A stretch of 64,000 bases of DNA from BOG-932 sp965276835 (GCA_965276835.1 OZ255631.1:124001-188000), one strand, 5' to 3'. Positions 43,374-52,309 are shown, numbered from the stretch's first letter. Notes: a model not told the origin generated them from the sequence alone. Program-made: numbers and translations.

Positions 43374-44579
43374 ATGAGAGAAGCCGTCATCGTCTCCACC
43401 GCGCGCACCGCGCTGGGGAAATCGTTCCGGGGCGCGTTCAACGATACCGAGGCGCCGGTGCTTGCCGGTCATGCCATCAAACATGCGGTACAGCGCGCCG
43501 GGATCGACCCCGCCGATGTCGATGACTGCATCATCGGCGCGGTCGCCCAGCAGGGCACACAGGCCTATAATATCGGCCGGCTCAGCGGTTATGTCGGCGG
43601 CCTGCCGAACACAGTGCCGGGCATGGCGATCGACCGGGCCTGCAGCTCGGGCCTGATGGCGATCGCCACGGCGGCGAAGGGCATTCTGGCTGGCGACCTG
43701 GATGTCGCGGTCGCCGGCGGCGTGGAATCGATCTCGCTGACTCAGACCAAACACAAGAATAATTACCGGGCGCAGTCCCAGGCTGTGATCGACCTGGTGC
43801 CGACCGCGTATATCCCGATGATCGAAACCGCCGAGGTTGTGGCCGAGCGTTATCAGATCACCCGCGATCAGGAAGACGAATATTCGTTTCAGAGCCAGCA
43901 ACGCACCGGTGCCGCCCAGGCTGCGGGACTGTTCGACGACGAGATTGTGCCGCTCACCACGCAGAAGCAGCTGTACGACAAGGAAGGTAATCCGACCGAG
44001 AAGCAGGAAGTCACCATCCTCAAAGATGAGTGCAACCGGCCCGATACGACGCTGGAAGGTCTGAAGGCGCTGAAGCCCGTCTTCAAGAACGGCCAGTGGG
44101 TCAAGGAAGGCACGCATGTGACGGCGGGCAACGCCTCGCAGCTATCCGACGGTGCCTCGGCTGCGGTTCTGATGAGCAGCGACGATGCGCGCAATCGTGG
44201 GATCAAGCCGCTCGGCATCTTCCGCGGCGTAGCCGTCGCCGGCTGCGATCCTGAGATCATGGGCATCGGCCCCATTTATGCCATTCCGAAATTGCTGAAG
44301 CGCCATAACTTGGAGATCAGCGATATCGGCCTGTGGGAGATCAATGAAGCGTTCGCCTGCCAAGTTGTCTATTGCCGCGATTTCCTCGGCATTCCGAACG
44401 ACATCCTGAACGTGAATGGCGGCGGGATTTCGATCGGCCATCCGTTCGGCATGACCGGTGCCCGCATGACCGGCCATATCCTGCTCGAGGGACGTCGCCG
44501 GGGTGTCAAATACGGTGTCGTGTCGATGTGCATCGCCGGCGGCATGGGCGCGGCCGGGCTTTTCGAAATTACGCAGTAA
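43374..44579 (+). CDS. fadA6: FadA6-like acetyl-CoA acetyltransferase (thiolase)
   Basis: A 401-residue thiolase with all catalytic residues: Cys90 in IDRACSSGLMAIATAAKGIL, NEAFACQVVY, histidine in ISIGHPFGMTGARMTG and cysteine in VVSMCIAGGMGAAG. In the HIP pathway FadA6 thiolytically cleaves the ring-opened CoA ester. It follows echA20 by 28 bases and precedes the ACAD10/11-type dehydrogenase by 20. Confidence 0.85.
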   Translation: MREAVIVSTARTALGKSFRGAFNDTEAPVLAGHAIKHAVQRAGIDPADVDDCIIGAVAQQGTQAYNIGRLSGYVGGLPNTVPGMAIDRACSSGLMAIATAAKGILAGDLDVAVAGGVESISLTQTKHKNNYRAQSQAVIDLVPTAYIPMIETAEVVAERYQITRDQEDEYSFQSQQRTGAAQAAGLFDDEIVPLTTQKQLYDKEGNPTEKQEVTILKDECNRPDTTLEGLKALKPVFKNGQWVKEGTHVTAGNASQLSDGASAAVLMSSDDARNRGIKPLGIFRGVAVAGCDPEIMGIGPIYAIPKLLKRHNLEISDIGLWEINEAFACQVVYCRDFLGIPNDILNVNGGGISIGHPFGMTGARMTGHILLEGRRRGVKYGVVSMCIAGGMGAAGLFEITQ

Positions 44580-44599
44580 ACGACAGGTCAGAGGGCAGG

Positions 44600-45817
44600 A
44601 TGGATTTCGACTACAATCAAAAAACCAAAGACTATCTTGCCCGCCTGATCGCGTTCATGGACGAGCACGTCTACCCGAACGAACATCTTTATCATCAGCA
44701 GATCGACGAGGCGCCCAGCCGCTGGCAGGTGCCGCCGATCATGGAGCAGCTGAAGGAGAAAGCCCGGGCGGTGGGCCTGTGGAACCTGTTTATGCCGAAC
44801 ACGCATTACGGCGTCGGCCTGACCAATGTCGAATACGCGCCGATGTGCGAGATCATGGGCCGCATCCAATGGGCGGGGGAAGTTTTCAACTGCTCCGCGC
44901 CCGATACCGGCAATATGGAAACGATCGAGCGCTATGGCACAGAGGCGCATAAGAAAGAATGGCTTGAGCCGTTGCTGGCGGGCGAAATCCGCTCGGCCTT
45001 CTGCATGACCGAGCCGGCGGTGGCCTCCAGCGACGCAACCAATATCGAAAGCTCGATCGTCCGTGATGGCGACTATTACGTGATCAACGGCCGCAAATGG
45101 TGGAGTTCGGGCGCCGGCGACCCGCGCTGCAAGATCCTGATTTTCATGGGCAAGACCAATCCCGATGCACCCAAGCATCAGCAGCAATCGATGATTCTGG
45201 TGCCGCGCGACACACAAGGCGTGACTGTCATGCGCCATCTGCCGGTGTTCGGTTACGACCACGCGCCGCACGGCCATATGGAAGTCGATTTCAAGGACGT
45301 CCGTGTGCCGGCCGGCAACATTCTGTTGGGTGAGGGACGGGGCTTCGAGATCGCTCAGGGCCGCCTGGGGCCGGGCCGGATCCATCATGCCATGCGCATG
45401 ATCGGGCTGGCCGAACGCGCGCTGGAATTCATGTGCAAGCGCACCAAGTCCCGCGTCGCATTCGGCAAGCCGGTGTCGGAGCAAACGGTGACCCTGGAGC
45501 GCATCGCCGAATCCCGCATCATGATCGATTCCGCCCGCCTGTTGGTTCTAAAGGCGGCCCATATGATGGACACGGTCGGCAACAAATTCGCCCGGTCCGA
45601 GATCGCACAGATCAAGGTGCTGGCGCCGAATATGGCGTGCAAAGTGATCGACTGGGCTATCCAGGCTCACGGCGGCGGCGGCGTGTCCGACGATTTCCCG
45701 CTGGCCTATGCGTATGCCCACGCGCGCACCATCCGCCTGGCCGACGGCCCGGATGAGGTGCATCGCAACCAGATCGGCAAGCTGGAACTCAAGAAATACG
45801 ACCGGTTGACGAACTGA
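44600..45817 (+). CDS. acyl-CoA dehydrogenase, ACAD10/11-like
   Basis: A 405-residue ACAD beginning MDFDYNQKTKDYLARLIAFM. Features are WNLFMPNTHYGVGLTNVEYA, the flavin-binding AFCMTEPAVASSDATNIESS, HMEVDFKDVRVPAGNILLGE and the ACAD10/11-type ending AIQAHGGGGVSDDFPLAYAY and RTIRLADGPDEVHRNQIG. In animals ACAD10/11 fuse such a domain to a kinase-like phosphotransferase. Here the kinase is the next gene, 11 bases away. ATG 44600 is preferred because the longer frame overlaps the thiolase. The neighbourhood is the HIP ring operon. Confidence 0.88.
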   Translation: MDFDYNQKTKDYLARLIAFMDEHVYPNEHLYHQQIDEAPSRWQVPPIMEQLKEKARAVGLWNLFMPNTHYGVGLTNVEYAPMCEIMGRIQWAGEVFNCSAPDTGNMETIERYGTEAHKKEWLEPLLAGEIRSAFCMTEPAVASSDATNIESSIVRDGDYYVINGRKWWSSGAGDPRCKILIFMGKTNPDAPKHQQQSMILVPRDTQGVTVMRHLPVFGYDHAPHGHMEVDFKDVRVPAGNILLGEGRGFEIAQGRLGPGRIHHAMRMIGLAERALEFMCKRTKSRVAFGKPVSEQTVTLERIAESRIMIDSARLLVLKAAHMMDTVGNKFARSEIAQIKVLAPNMACKVIDWAIQAHGGGGVSDDFPLAYAYAHARTIRLADGPDEVHRNQIGKLELKKYDRLTN

Positions 45818-45828
45818 CGCAGGCGGTC

Positions 45829-46857
45829 GTGCCACCCTTTGATCTCGACCGCCTCGCCGCCTATCTGCGGACGAACATCCCCGGCTTCAGCGGCGCACTT
45901 GGCGTCGAGGCCCTGACCGGCGGCCAGTCCAATCCAACCTTCGTGCTCAAGCTCGATGGCGTGAAGCGTTACGTCCTGCGCAAGAAGCCGGATGGCGTGC
46001 TGCTGCCCTCGGCCCATGCGGTCGATCGCGAATATCGGGTAATGAAGGCGCTGGGCGGCACCGACGTGCCCGTGCCGCGCATGCTGTGCCTGTGCGAAGA
46101 CACCGATGTTATCGGCACGATTTTCTTCGTCATGGATTTCGCCGCCGGTCGCTCATTCTGGGATCCGGCTCTGCCCGGCCTGGAGCCAGCCAAGCGCACT
46201 GCAATCTATGGCGAGATGAACCGGGTGATCGCCGCCCTGCACAATGTCGATTATCAAGCGGTAGGCCTCGGCGAATTCGGCAAGCCAGGCAATTACTTCG
46301 CCCGCCAGATTGCGCGCTGGAGCAAGCAGTACAAAGCGTCCGAGACGCGGTCGATCCAGTCGATGGAAAACCTGATCGCTTGGCTGCCGGAGAATATCCC
46401 GGCGGGTGATGAGACCACGCTGGTCCACGGCGACTTCCGCCTCGACAACATGATCTTTCATCCGACCGAACCGCGCGTGATCGCTCTGCTGGATTGGGAG
46501 CTTTCGACGCTGGGCCATCCGCTGGCGGACTTCGCCTATCACATGTTGGCCTGGCGGCTTCGGCCCGACGAATTTCGCGGCATGGCGGGGCTGGATATTG
46601 CGGATCTCGGAATTCCTAATGAAGCGGATTACGTGTCCGCCTATTGCAACCGGACCGGTCGTCGGTCCATATCGCCACGCGATTGGGATTTTTATCTCGC
46701 CTACAACATGTTTCGGCTCGCCTGCATCCGGCAGGGGATCATGAAGCGGGTGATCGATGGGAATGCCTCCAACCCGAATGCCGCGGATGTCGGCCGCCGC
46801 GCTGGCGACATGGCGGATTCGGCGTGGCGCCTGGTCGAAAAAATGAAGACGGAATAG
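45829..46857 (+). CDS. APH-family phosphotransferase, partner of ACAD10/11-like dehydrogenase
   Basis: A 342-residue aminoglycoside phosphotransferase-fold kinase: GGQSNPTFVLKLDG (nucleotide-binding loop), RKKPDG, catalytic loop LVHGDFRLDNMIF (His200, Asp202, Asn207) and magnesium-binding ALLDWELSTLGHPLADFAYH (Asp222). This is the domain fused to the dehydrogenase in human ACAD10/ACAD11, which phosphorylate 4-hydroxyacyl-CoAs before elimination. The start is GTG 45829, 11 bases after the dehydrogenase stop. Its presence in a steroid ring operon suggests removal of a hydroxyl from a steroid-derived CoA; that is inference. Confidence 0.85.
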   Translation: MPPFDLDRLAAYLRTNIPGFSGALGVEALTGGQSNPTFVLKLDGVKRYVLRKKPDGVLLPSAHAVDREYRVMKALGGTDVPVPRMLCLCEDTDVIGTIFFVMDFAAGRSFWDPALPGLEPAKRTAIYGEMNRVIAALHNVDYQAVGLGEFGKPGNYFARQIARWSKQYKASETRSIQSMENLIAWLPENIPAGDETTLVHGDFRLDNMIFHPTEPRVIALLDWELSTLGHPLADFAYHMLAWRLRPDEFRGMAGLDIADLGIPNEADYVSAYCNRTGRRSISPRDWDFYLAYNMFRLACIRQGIMKRVIDGNASNPNAADVGRRAGDMADSAWRLVEKMKTE

Positions 46858-46866
46858 GACTAACCC

Positions 46867-47946
46867 ATGGTTCAACTGCCTCAGACTGCGATCCAGACGA
46901 TGCTGGGTTGCCGCTATCCGATCATCCAGACCGCGATGGGCTGGGTTGCCACGCCCGAACTGGTGGCGGGCACCAGCAATGCGGGCGGCTTCGGCTTCCT
47001 GGCGGCCGGTGTCATGCGCGCCGACGAGGTCGGCCCGGCAATCGAAAAAGTGCGGTCGATGACCGACAAGCCGTTTGGCGTAAACTTCCACATGTTCCAG
47101 CCCGGCGCGGCGCAGATCGTCGAGACGCTGATCGACATGAAGGTCGCGGCCGTCAGCTTCGGCCGTGGACCGGACAAGAAGGCGATCGCGCGCTTCAAGG
47201 ATGCCGGCATCCGTTGCATTCCCACGGTCGGCGCGGTGAAGCATGCCAAGAAGATGGTCGAATTGGGCGTCGACATGGTTGTGGTCCAGGGCGGCGAGGG
47301 CGGCGGTCACACCGGCTCGGTTTCCTCGACTATCCTGCTGCCCCAGGTGCTGGACGCAGTGCAGGTTCCGGTTGTTGCCGCCGGCGGCTTCGGCGACGGC
47401 CGCGGTCTGGCGGCGGCCCTGGCCTATGGCGCGCAAGGCATCGCCATGGGTACCCGCTTCCTGATGACCAGGGAAAGTCCGGTTCCACCGCAGACCAAGG
47501 AACGTTATGTGAAGGCCTCGGTCGACGACATCTTCGTAACGTCGAAGCTGGACGGTTTGCCGCAGCGCATGATCCGCAACGCCTTTACCGCGCGCTTGGA
47601 AAAGGCCGGCATGCTGTCGATGTGGACCAACGCGCTTTCCGCGGCTTGGCGGATGAAGCAGCTGACCGGCGCCTCGACAGGCGACATGATCAAGTCCGCG
47701 CGCGGCATGATGGGTCATGGCAGCGACACCAGCTTTGCTCAGGCGCTGATGGGCGCCACCGCGCCGGTTTTCATTCAGCGCGCCACCGTCGAGGGCAAGC
47801 CGGACGAGGGCGTGATGGCCACGGGCCAAGTCGCTGGACGCCTGACCGACCTGCCGAGTTGCGAAGAATTGATCAGCCGAATTGTCAAAGAGGCAGAGGA
47901 AGCCTTGGACAAATTGATCAAATTGGTAGAAACGCAAGCAAACTGA
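46867..47946 (+). CDS. ipdC: IpdC-like FMN-dependent oxidoreductase (nitronate monooxygenase fold)
   Basis: A 359-residue TIM-barrel flavoprotein related to nitronate monooxygenases: RYPIIQTAMGWVATPELVAG at the start, VVVQGGEGGGHTGSVSSTIL, and the FMN-phosphate region VVAAGGFGDGRGLAAALAYG with GIAMGTRFLM. IpdC is the reductase that acts on 5-hydroxy-HIC-CoA in ring C/D degradation. Close coupling (9 bases after the kinase gene) and the ipdAB neighbours support this. A general 2-nitropropane dioxygenase role is the less likely alternative. Confidence 0.83.
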   Translation: MVQLPQTAIQTMLGCRYPIIQTAMGWVATPELVAGTSNAGGFGFLAAGVMRADEVGPAIEKVRSMTDKPFGVNFHMFQPGAAQIVETLIDMKVAAVSFGRGPDKKAIARFKDAGIRCIPTVGAVKHAKKMVELGVDMVVVQGGEGGGHTGSVSSTILLPQVLDAVQVPVVAAGGFGDGRGLAAALAYGAQGIAMGTRFLMTRESPVPPQTKERYVKASVDDIFVTSKLDGLPQRMIRNAFTARLEKAGMLSMWTNALSAAWRMKQLTGASTGDMIKSARGMMGHGSDTSFAQALMGATAPVFIQRATVEGKPDEGVMATGQVAGRLTDLPSCEELISRIVKEAEEALDKLIKLVETQAN

Positions 47947-47968
47947 TTGATTCTCTGGAGCTGAGTTG

Positions 47969-48874
47969 ATGGCTGGTATTTGTGAAGGTCGCATCGTCGT
48001 TGTGACGGGGGCGGGCAACGGATTGGGCAAGTCGTATGCGCTGGCTTTTGCCCGCGAGGGTGCCAAGGTCGTCGTCAACGATCTGGGTGTAAGCCTGGCC
48101 GGCGAGGGCCGCGACACTGCGGCGGCGCAGAAGGTTGTCGACGAAATCAAGGCGATGGGCGGCCAGGCCGTGGCCAACGGCGATGACGTCTCCGACTGGG
48201 ACGGCGCCGGCCGGATCATCAAGACCGCGATCGATACGTTCGGCGGTCTTGATGTTGTGGTGAACAATGCCGGAATCGTGCGCGACCGCATGTTCGTGAG
48301 CTGCACGGTCGAGGAATGGGACGCCGTGCTGCGCGTCCATCTGCGTGGCCATTTCTGTGTCTCCAGCCATGCCGTTGCCTTCTGGCGCGGCGAGAACAAG
48401 GCCGGGCGGCCGGTCGATGCGCGTATCATCAACACCTCCTCAGGCGCGGGTCTGCAAGGTTCCATCGGGCAGAGCGCCTATGCTTCGGCCAAGGGCGGCA
48501 TCGCTACGCTGACGCTGGTGCAGTCGGCTGAGCTTGCGCGCTACAACATCACCGCCAACGCGCTGGCTCCGGCCGCGCGTACCCGCATGACCGAGGGGGC
48601 CTTCGCCGACAAGATGAAGAAGCCGGACGAAGGTTTCGATGTACAGGATCCGGAGAACATCGCGCCGACCGTCGTCTGGCTGGGCAGCAAGGACTCCGCC
48701 GGCGTCACCGGCCTGGTGTTCGATATCGAGGGTGGCCGTATCACCATCGAGGATGGCTGGATGGATGGTCCGACTGTCGACAAGGGGGCCAAGTGGGATC
48801 CGCGCGAAGTGGGCCCCGCGGTCGCCGGCCTGCTCGCCAAGCGCAAGCCGCAGAAAAAGGTTTGGGGCACCTGA
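47969..48874 (+). CDS. SDR family oxidoreductase (Rv3548c-like)
   Basis: A 301-residue SDR with VVVTGAGNGLGKSYALAFAR, VVVNDLGVSLAGEGRDTAAA, VNNAGIVRDRMFVSC, serine in RIINTSSGAGLQGSIGQ and the catalytic pair in AYASAKGGIATL. The longer insert after beta2 and the C-terminal tail DKGAKWDPREVGPAVAGLLA fit the multifunctional-enzyme-2/Rv3548c group rather than IpdF. ATG 47969 has TCTGGAG eight bases upstream. It precedes the broken ipdF by 33 bases. Confidence 0.82.
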   Translation: MAGICEGRIVVVTGAGNGLGKSYALAFAREGAKVVVNDLGVSLAGEGRDTAAAQKVVDEIKAMGGQAVANGDDVSDWDGAGRIIKTAIDTFGGLDVVVNNAGIVRDRMFVSCTVEEWDAVLRVHLRGHFCVSSHAVAFWRGENKAGRPVDARIINTSSGAGLQGSIGQSAYASAKGGIATLTLVQSAELARYNITANALAPAARTRMTEGAFADKMKKPDEGFDVQDPENIAPTVVWLGSKDSAGVTGLVFDIEGGRITIEDGWMDGPTVDKGAKWDPREVGPAVAGLLAKRKPQKKVWGT

Positions 48875-48907
48875 GCCTTCTCAGCCGTTAATTTCGAGGA
48901 TTAGATC

Positions 48908-49701
48908 ATGGGAAAGACCCGCGTCGAGCCGTTGCCGTATCCAGAGCCGAAGGGCCTGCTGAAGGGCAAGACCGTGCTGATCACCGCTGCCGCCGGCACC
49001 GGTATCGGCTTCGCCACTGCCAAGCGCTGTGCTGAAGAGGGCGCGCGTATTTTCGTCAGCGACGTGCATGAGCGCCGCCTGGGCGAGGCCGTAGCCAAGC
49101 TGCAGGAAGTCACCAGCCAGCCCGTCGGCTCAATGCTGTGCGATGTGACCAAGGAAGATCAGGTCCAGGCCCTGATCGCCGGCGCCATCGCCGAGCTATG
49201 GGCCATATCGACGTGCTGGTGAACAATGCCGGCCTCGGCGGTTCGGCCACCGTGGTCGAGATGACCGACGATCAGTGGCACAAGGTGATCGACGTCACGC
49301 TGACCAGCGTATTCCGCATGACCCGGGCGATCCTGCCGCACATGTACAGCCGCAAGACCGGCGCCATCGTCAACAATGCCTCGGTGCTCGGCTGGCGCGC
49401 TCAGGAACTTCAGGCGCACTACGCCGCGGCCAAGGCCGGCGTCATGGCCTTTACCCGTTGCTCGGCGATCGAAGCGGCGGAGCAAGGCGTACGCATCAAC
49501 GGCGTTGCGCCGTCCATCGCGATGCATGAGTTCCTGAACAAGGTGACGTCGTCCGACCTGTTGGCCGAACTGTCGGCCCGCGAGGCCTTTGGCCGCCCGG
49601 CCGAGACGTGGGAAATCGCCAATGTCATGGTGTTCCTGGCCAGCGACCTCGCCAGCTATATGACCGGTGAAATCGTCTCCGTTTCCAGCCAGCGAGCCTG
49701 A
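48908..49701 (+). pseudogene. ipdF: ipdF-like SDR with a 2-bp frameshift
   Basis: Two frames read as one IpdF-like SDR. Frame 1 (48908-49197) gives GKTVLITAAAGTGIGFATAK and FVSDVHERRLGEA up to IAGAIAEL. Frame 2 (from about 49200) gives GHIDVLVNNAGLGGSATVVE, IVNNASVLGWRAQELQAHYA, AKAGVMAFTRCSAIEAAEQG and EIVSVSSQRA. The join reads GAGCTATGGGCCAT; removing two bases (AT) restores a normal E-L-G-H-I-D strand. Both halves keep the SDR motifs (TAAAGTGIG, NNAG, YAAAK). IpdF oxidises 5-hydroxy-HIC-CoA. Frame 1 alone ends at 49222, before the active site. It is either a real mutation or an assembly error. Confidence 0.75.
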
Positions 49702-49703
49702 CC

Positions 49704-50165
49704 TTGCCGCATGTCTTCAATTCGCCTTTCGAACTCGAAGCCGCGCTTGGCCAGACCTTCGGCCCGACCGAGTGGCTGCTCATCGATCAGGACCGGATCA
49801 ACAAGTTCGCGGATGCCACCGGCGACCATCAGTGGATTCATGTCGATGTCGAAAAGGCCAAGACCGGCCCGTTCGGCGCGACCGTGGCCCACGGTTTCCT
49901 GACCCTGTCGCTGACCAACCTGTTCCTGCCGGAATTGATCGAGGTGCGCGGCATCTCGATGGGACTGAATTACGGTCTCAACAAGATTCGCTTTCCGGCG
50001 GTCGTCCCGGCCGGTTCGCGCATCCGTGCAAAAGGCGAATTGATCTCGGTCGAGAAACAGGCCAATGGCGGCATCCAGTCGATCTTCCGCCTCACCGTGG
50101 AAGTCGAAGGCGGCGGCAAGCCGGCATGTGTCGCCGAGGCGATCAGCCTTTGGTACCCGGCCTGA
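49704..50165 (+). CDS. MaoC-like hydratase
   Basis: A 153-residue hot-dog-fold hydratase with the hydratase-2 motif IDQDRINKFADATGDHQWIH, where Asp41 and His46 are the catalytic pair, and GPFGATVAHGFLTLSLTNLF. It should hydrate a trans-2-enoyl-CoA. The start is TTG 49704, two bases after the ipdF stop; no ATG is available in this frame. It may supply the MaoC hydratase missing beside the DUF35/Ltp pair at 16870-18504, or act in the HIP operon, where it is located. Confidence 0.83.
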   Translation: MPHVFNSPFELEAALGQTFGPTEWLLIDQDRINKFADATGDHQWIHVDVEKAKTGPFGATVAHGFLTLSLTNLFLPELIEVRGISMGLNYGLNKIRFPAVVPAGSRIRAKGELISVEKQANGGIQSIFRLTVEVEGGGKPACVAEAISLWYPA

Positions 50166-50169
50166 CGAT

Positions 50170-51045
50170 CTAGTTCCCGATCCGCCGCTTCATCGCGGGG
50201 CCCAGAAACTCCATCAGTTTCTTCGTCCGCGTATCCGGCGGCACGTCATCCCGCACCAGCAGCCACAATTCCATCGACAGCTCCGGCTCGATGTCACGGA
50301 TGCTGACGAGGCTGGGTTCGCGGTCGGCGACAAAGCTCCACATATGGCCGATCCCCAGGCCGCTTTGCACCGCCTCCTTGAAGGCATCCCAACTGTTGAC
50401 CTCGGCGCTGATCTTGGCTGCGTCGGGCAGATGGCTCCTGAGCCAGCGGGCGGACGCGGAATTCGCGGCCTCCTTACCCCAGCCGATCCAGTCATGATCT
50501 TCGAAGCGGTGGCTGGCTGGTAGGGCGTCCAAATATTGTTGGGCGGCATACAGCCGCTGCGATAGCGCTCCGATACGCGTGCCGCGCAGATTTTCCGGAC
50601 GATAGGGGACGAGACAGATGCCAAGGTCCGCTTTCCGTTGCAGTACAGTGGTTAACGCATCGCGCGCCGTCAGCAATTCCAACTTGATATCAGGCTCCGA
50701 CTTCCTGAATGCCAATAATTCAGCCATGAACTCAGTGCCGATCTCGCCCGACACGGCGACACGGACCGTACTGACCACCCGCTGATCTGGCGCCGCCAGC
50801 CGTTCGGTCAGTTTTTCGATCTCGCGCTCAATCTGTTCGGCGCTCTCCAGCACGGCCCGGCCCGCCGTCGTCGGCCGGTATCCGGTCGGGGTTTGTTCGA
50901 ACAGCGAGATGCCCAGGTCGCTTTCCAGGGCATTGATCCGGCGCCCCACCGTCGTACGATTGACCTTCAGCCGGTTTGCGGCATGGGTGTAGTTACCAGC
51001 GCGAACGGCGGTGATGAAGAATTTTAGATCATCCCAATCAGGCAT
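50170..51045 (-). CDS. LysR family transcriptional regulator
   Basis: A 291-residue LysR protein beginning MPDWDDLKFFITAVRAGNYT, with HTH VNRTTVGRRINALESDLGIS followed by FEQTPTGYRPTTAG, and a co-inducer domain (VRVAVSGEIGTEFMAELLAF). The start ATG 51045 is preferred to 51063 or 51084 because the family begins about here, but no good ribosome-binding site is seen. It is divergent from the kshA-like gene, and a 14-bp palindrome lies immediately upstream of the ATG, so it probably controls itself and kshA. Confidence 0.85.
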   Translation of the reverse strand: MPDWDDLKFFITAVRAGNYTHAANRLKVNRTTVGRRINALESDLGISLFEQTPTGYRPTTAGRAVLESAEQIEREIEKLTERLAAPDQRVVSTVRVAVSGEIGTEFMAELLAFRKSEPDIKLELLTARDALTTVLQRKADLGICLVPYRPENLRGTRIGALSQRLYAAQQYLDALPASHRFEDHDWIGWGKEAANSASARWLRSHLPDAAKISAEVNSWDAFKEAVQSGLGIGHMWSFVADREPSLVSIRDIEPELSMELWLLVRDDVPPDTRTKKLMEFLGPAMKRRIGN

Positions 51046-51047
51046 CC

Positions 51048-51061
51048 GTGCAAATTTGCAC
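51048..51061. promoter_or_regulatory. perfect 14-bp palindrome, candidate LysR operator
   Basis: GTGCAAATTTGCAC is a perfect palindrome two bases before the LysR start codon at 51045, between LysR and kshA. Its location suits an autoregulatory operator. Binding is not shown. Confidence 0.5.
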
Positions 51062-51112
51062 ATATACTGTGCGAACAAAAACATTTTTTTCCATCTCGGG
51101 ACGCACTAAATT

Positions 51113-51122
51113 GACAATTGTC
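51113..51122. promoter_or_regulatory. perfect 10-bp palindrome upstream of kshA
   Basis: GACAATTGTC, preceded by TT, lies 43 bases upstream of the kshA ATG. The overlapping TTGACA resembles a -35 box, but no matching -10 is seen at standard spacing. It may be a regulatory site for kshA. Confidence 0.35.
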
Positions 51123-51165
51123 TGGTCTGCCGAGCGCGGATCACCGGGATTTCGGGGAGGATTTG

Positions 51166-52260
51166 ATGGCGACGACAGCAGAATACGGTTTGGGTGAATT
51201 CACCTTCCCGCGCGGATGGTTCGTGGTGGCCGAGGCCTGCGAGCTGGATAACGGGCCGATCGGCGTGCGGTTTTTCGCGAAGGATTTCGTGATCTATCGT
51301 GGCGAGAGCGGCAAGGTTGTCATGCTTGATGCCTACTGCCCGCACATGGGCACGCATCTGTGCAAGAATACGACGTCGTACATCGTACGCGATGGCACCC
51401 AGGTGCAGGGCGATTCGATCCGCTGCCCCTACCATGCCTGGCGCTTTGGTCCGGACGGCATGTGCGACGACATTCCCTATTCCAAAAAGATTCCAGCCGC
51501 CGCCAAGGTCAATTCGTACACTGTGGTCGAGCAGGCCGGCGTGATCTTCATGTGGCACGACGAGGAAGGGCTCGAGCCGGAATTCAAGCTGCCTGCCATG
51601 CCGGAATGGGATATTCCCGGCTATGTCCGTTGGAAGCTCGACCATCTGGGCACCCTCCCTATCCACGGGCAGGAAGTGCTCGACAACATGGCGGACTACG
51701 CGCATTTCGTGCCGGTTCACGGCTCGACCGATTGTGCTTATTTCGAGAACGAATTTCGCGGTCCGATCAGCGTTCAGCGCTTCGGCGCCGGCCATCGTAC
51801 TTTAGTCACGGACGGCAACATCCTGGAAACCGACACTTGGTACACCGGTCCCGGTATCCTGATGTCGCGCATGAAGGGCAATCACCCTTCGCTGATGATC
51901 ATCGCCAACACGCCGGTCGAGGATGGGGTCACGAGGGTCTGGCATGCGCTGATGGTGCATTCGGGTAAGGACGTGGCGACGGAGGAAGATGTGCCGATGG
52001 GGCGCGCCTATCAAGAAGCCAGCTGCCAGGCCTTCGCCCAGGATTTCGAGATTTGGACCTTTAAGAAGCCGGCATTGAAGATTCTGCAGATTCCCGAGGA
52101 CGGACCCTACAACAAGGGCCGCATCTGGTACTCGCAGTTCTTCAACGCGCGAGTAAAGGCGCCGCTGATTCAGGCGCGCGTAAACGGCATCGCGCTGACG
52201 AAAAACCAGGGCGAATCGCCGGACAAGGAACAGCGTCCGTTCGACACGATCGCCGCGTAG
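51166..52260 (+). CDS. kshA: KshA-like Rieske oxygenase (3-ketosteroid 9alpha-hydroxylase, oxygenase component)
   Basis: A 364-residue Rieske non-heme iron oxygenase. The [2Fe-2S] ligands are Cys58, His60, Cys87 and His90 (YCPHMGTHL and CPYHAW), and the mononuclear iron site is DNMADYAHFVPVHG (Asn174, Asp177, His180, His185). Length and motif order match KshA, which hydroxylates 3-ketosteroids at C9 and, with KstD, opens ring B. GGGGAGG lies five bases before ATG 51166. The reductase KshB is not found in this window. The steroid call is family-based and supported by the surrounding genes. Confidence 0.83.
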   Translation: MATTAEYGLGEFTFPRGWFVVAEACELDNGPIGVRFFAKDFVIYRGESGKVVMLDAYCPHMGTHLCKNTTSYIVRDGTQVQGDSIRCPYHAWRFGPDGMCDDIPYSKKIPAAAKVNSYTVVEQAGVIFMWHDEEGLEPEFKLPAMPEWDIPGYVRWKLDHLGTLPIHGQEVLDNMADYAHFVPVHGSTDCAYFENEFRGPISVQRFGAGHRTLVTDGNILETDTWYTGPGILMSRMKGNHPSLMIIANTPVEDGVTRVWHALMVHSGKDVATEEDVPMGRAYQEASCQAFAQDFEIWTFKKPALKILQIPEDGPYNKGRIWYSQFFNARVKAPLIQARVNGIALTKNQGESPDKEQRPFDTIAA

Positions 52261-52309
52261 GACACACCTTTCGGTAAGGGCGGCGGGCAACCGTCGCTCT
52301 TTTCGCATT

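Noticed and set aside
47969..48874. Assignment of this SDR as IpdF
   Set aside because: Its longer length and insert fit the Rv3548c-like group; the next, frameshifted gene carries the IpdF-like motifs (ITAAAGTGIG, VLGWRAQ, TRCSAIEAAE).
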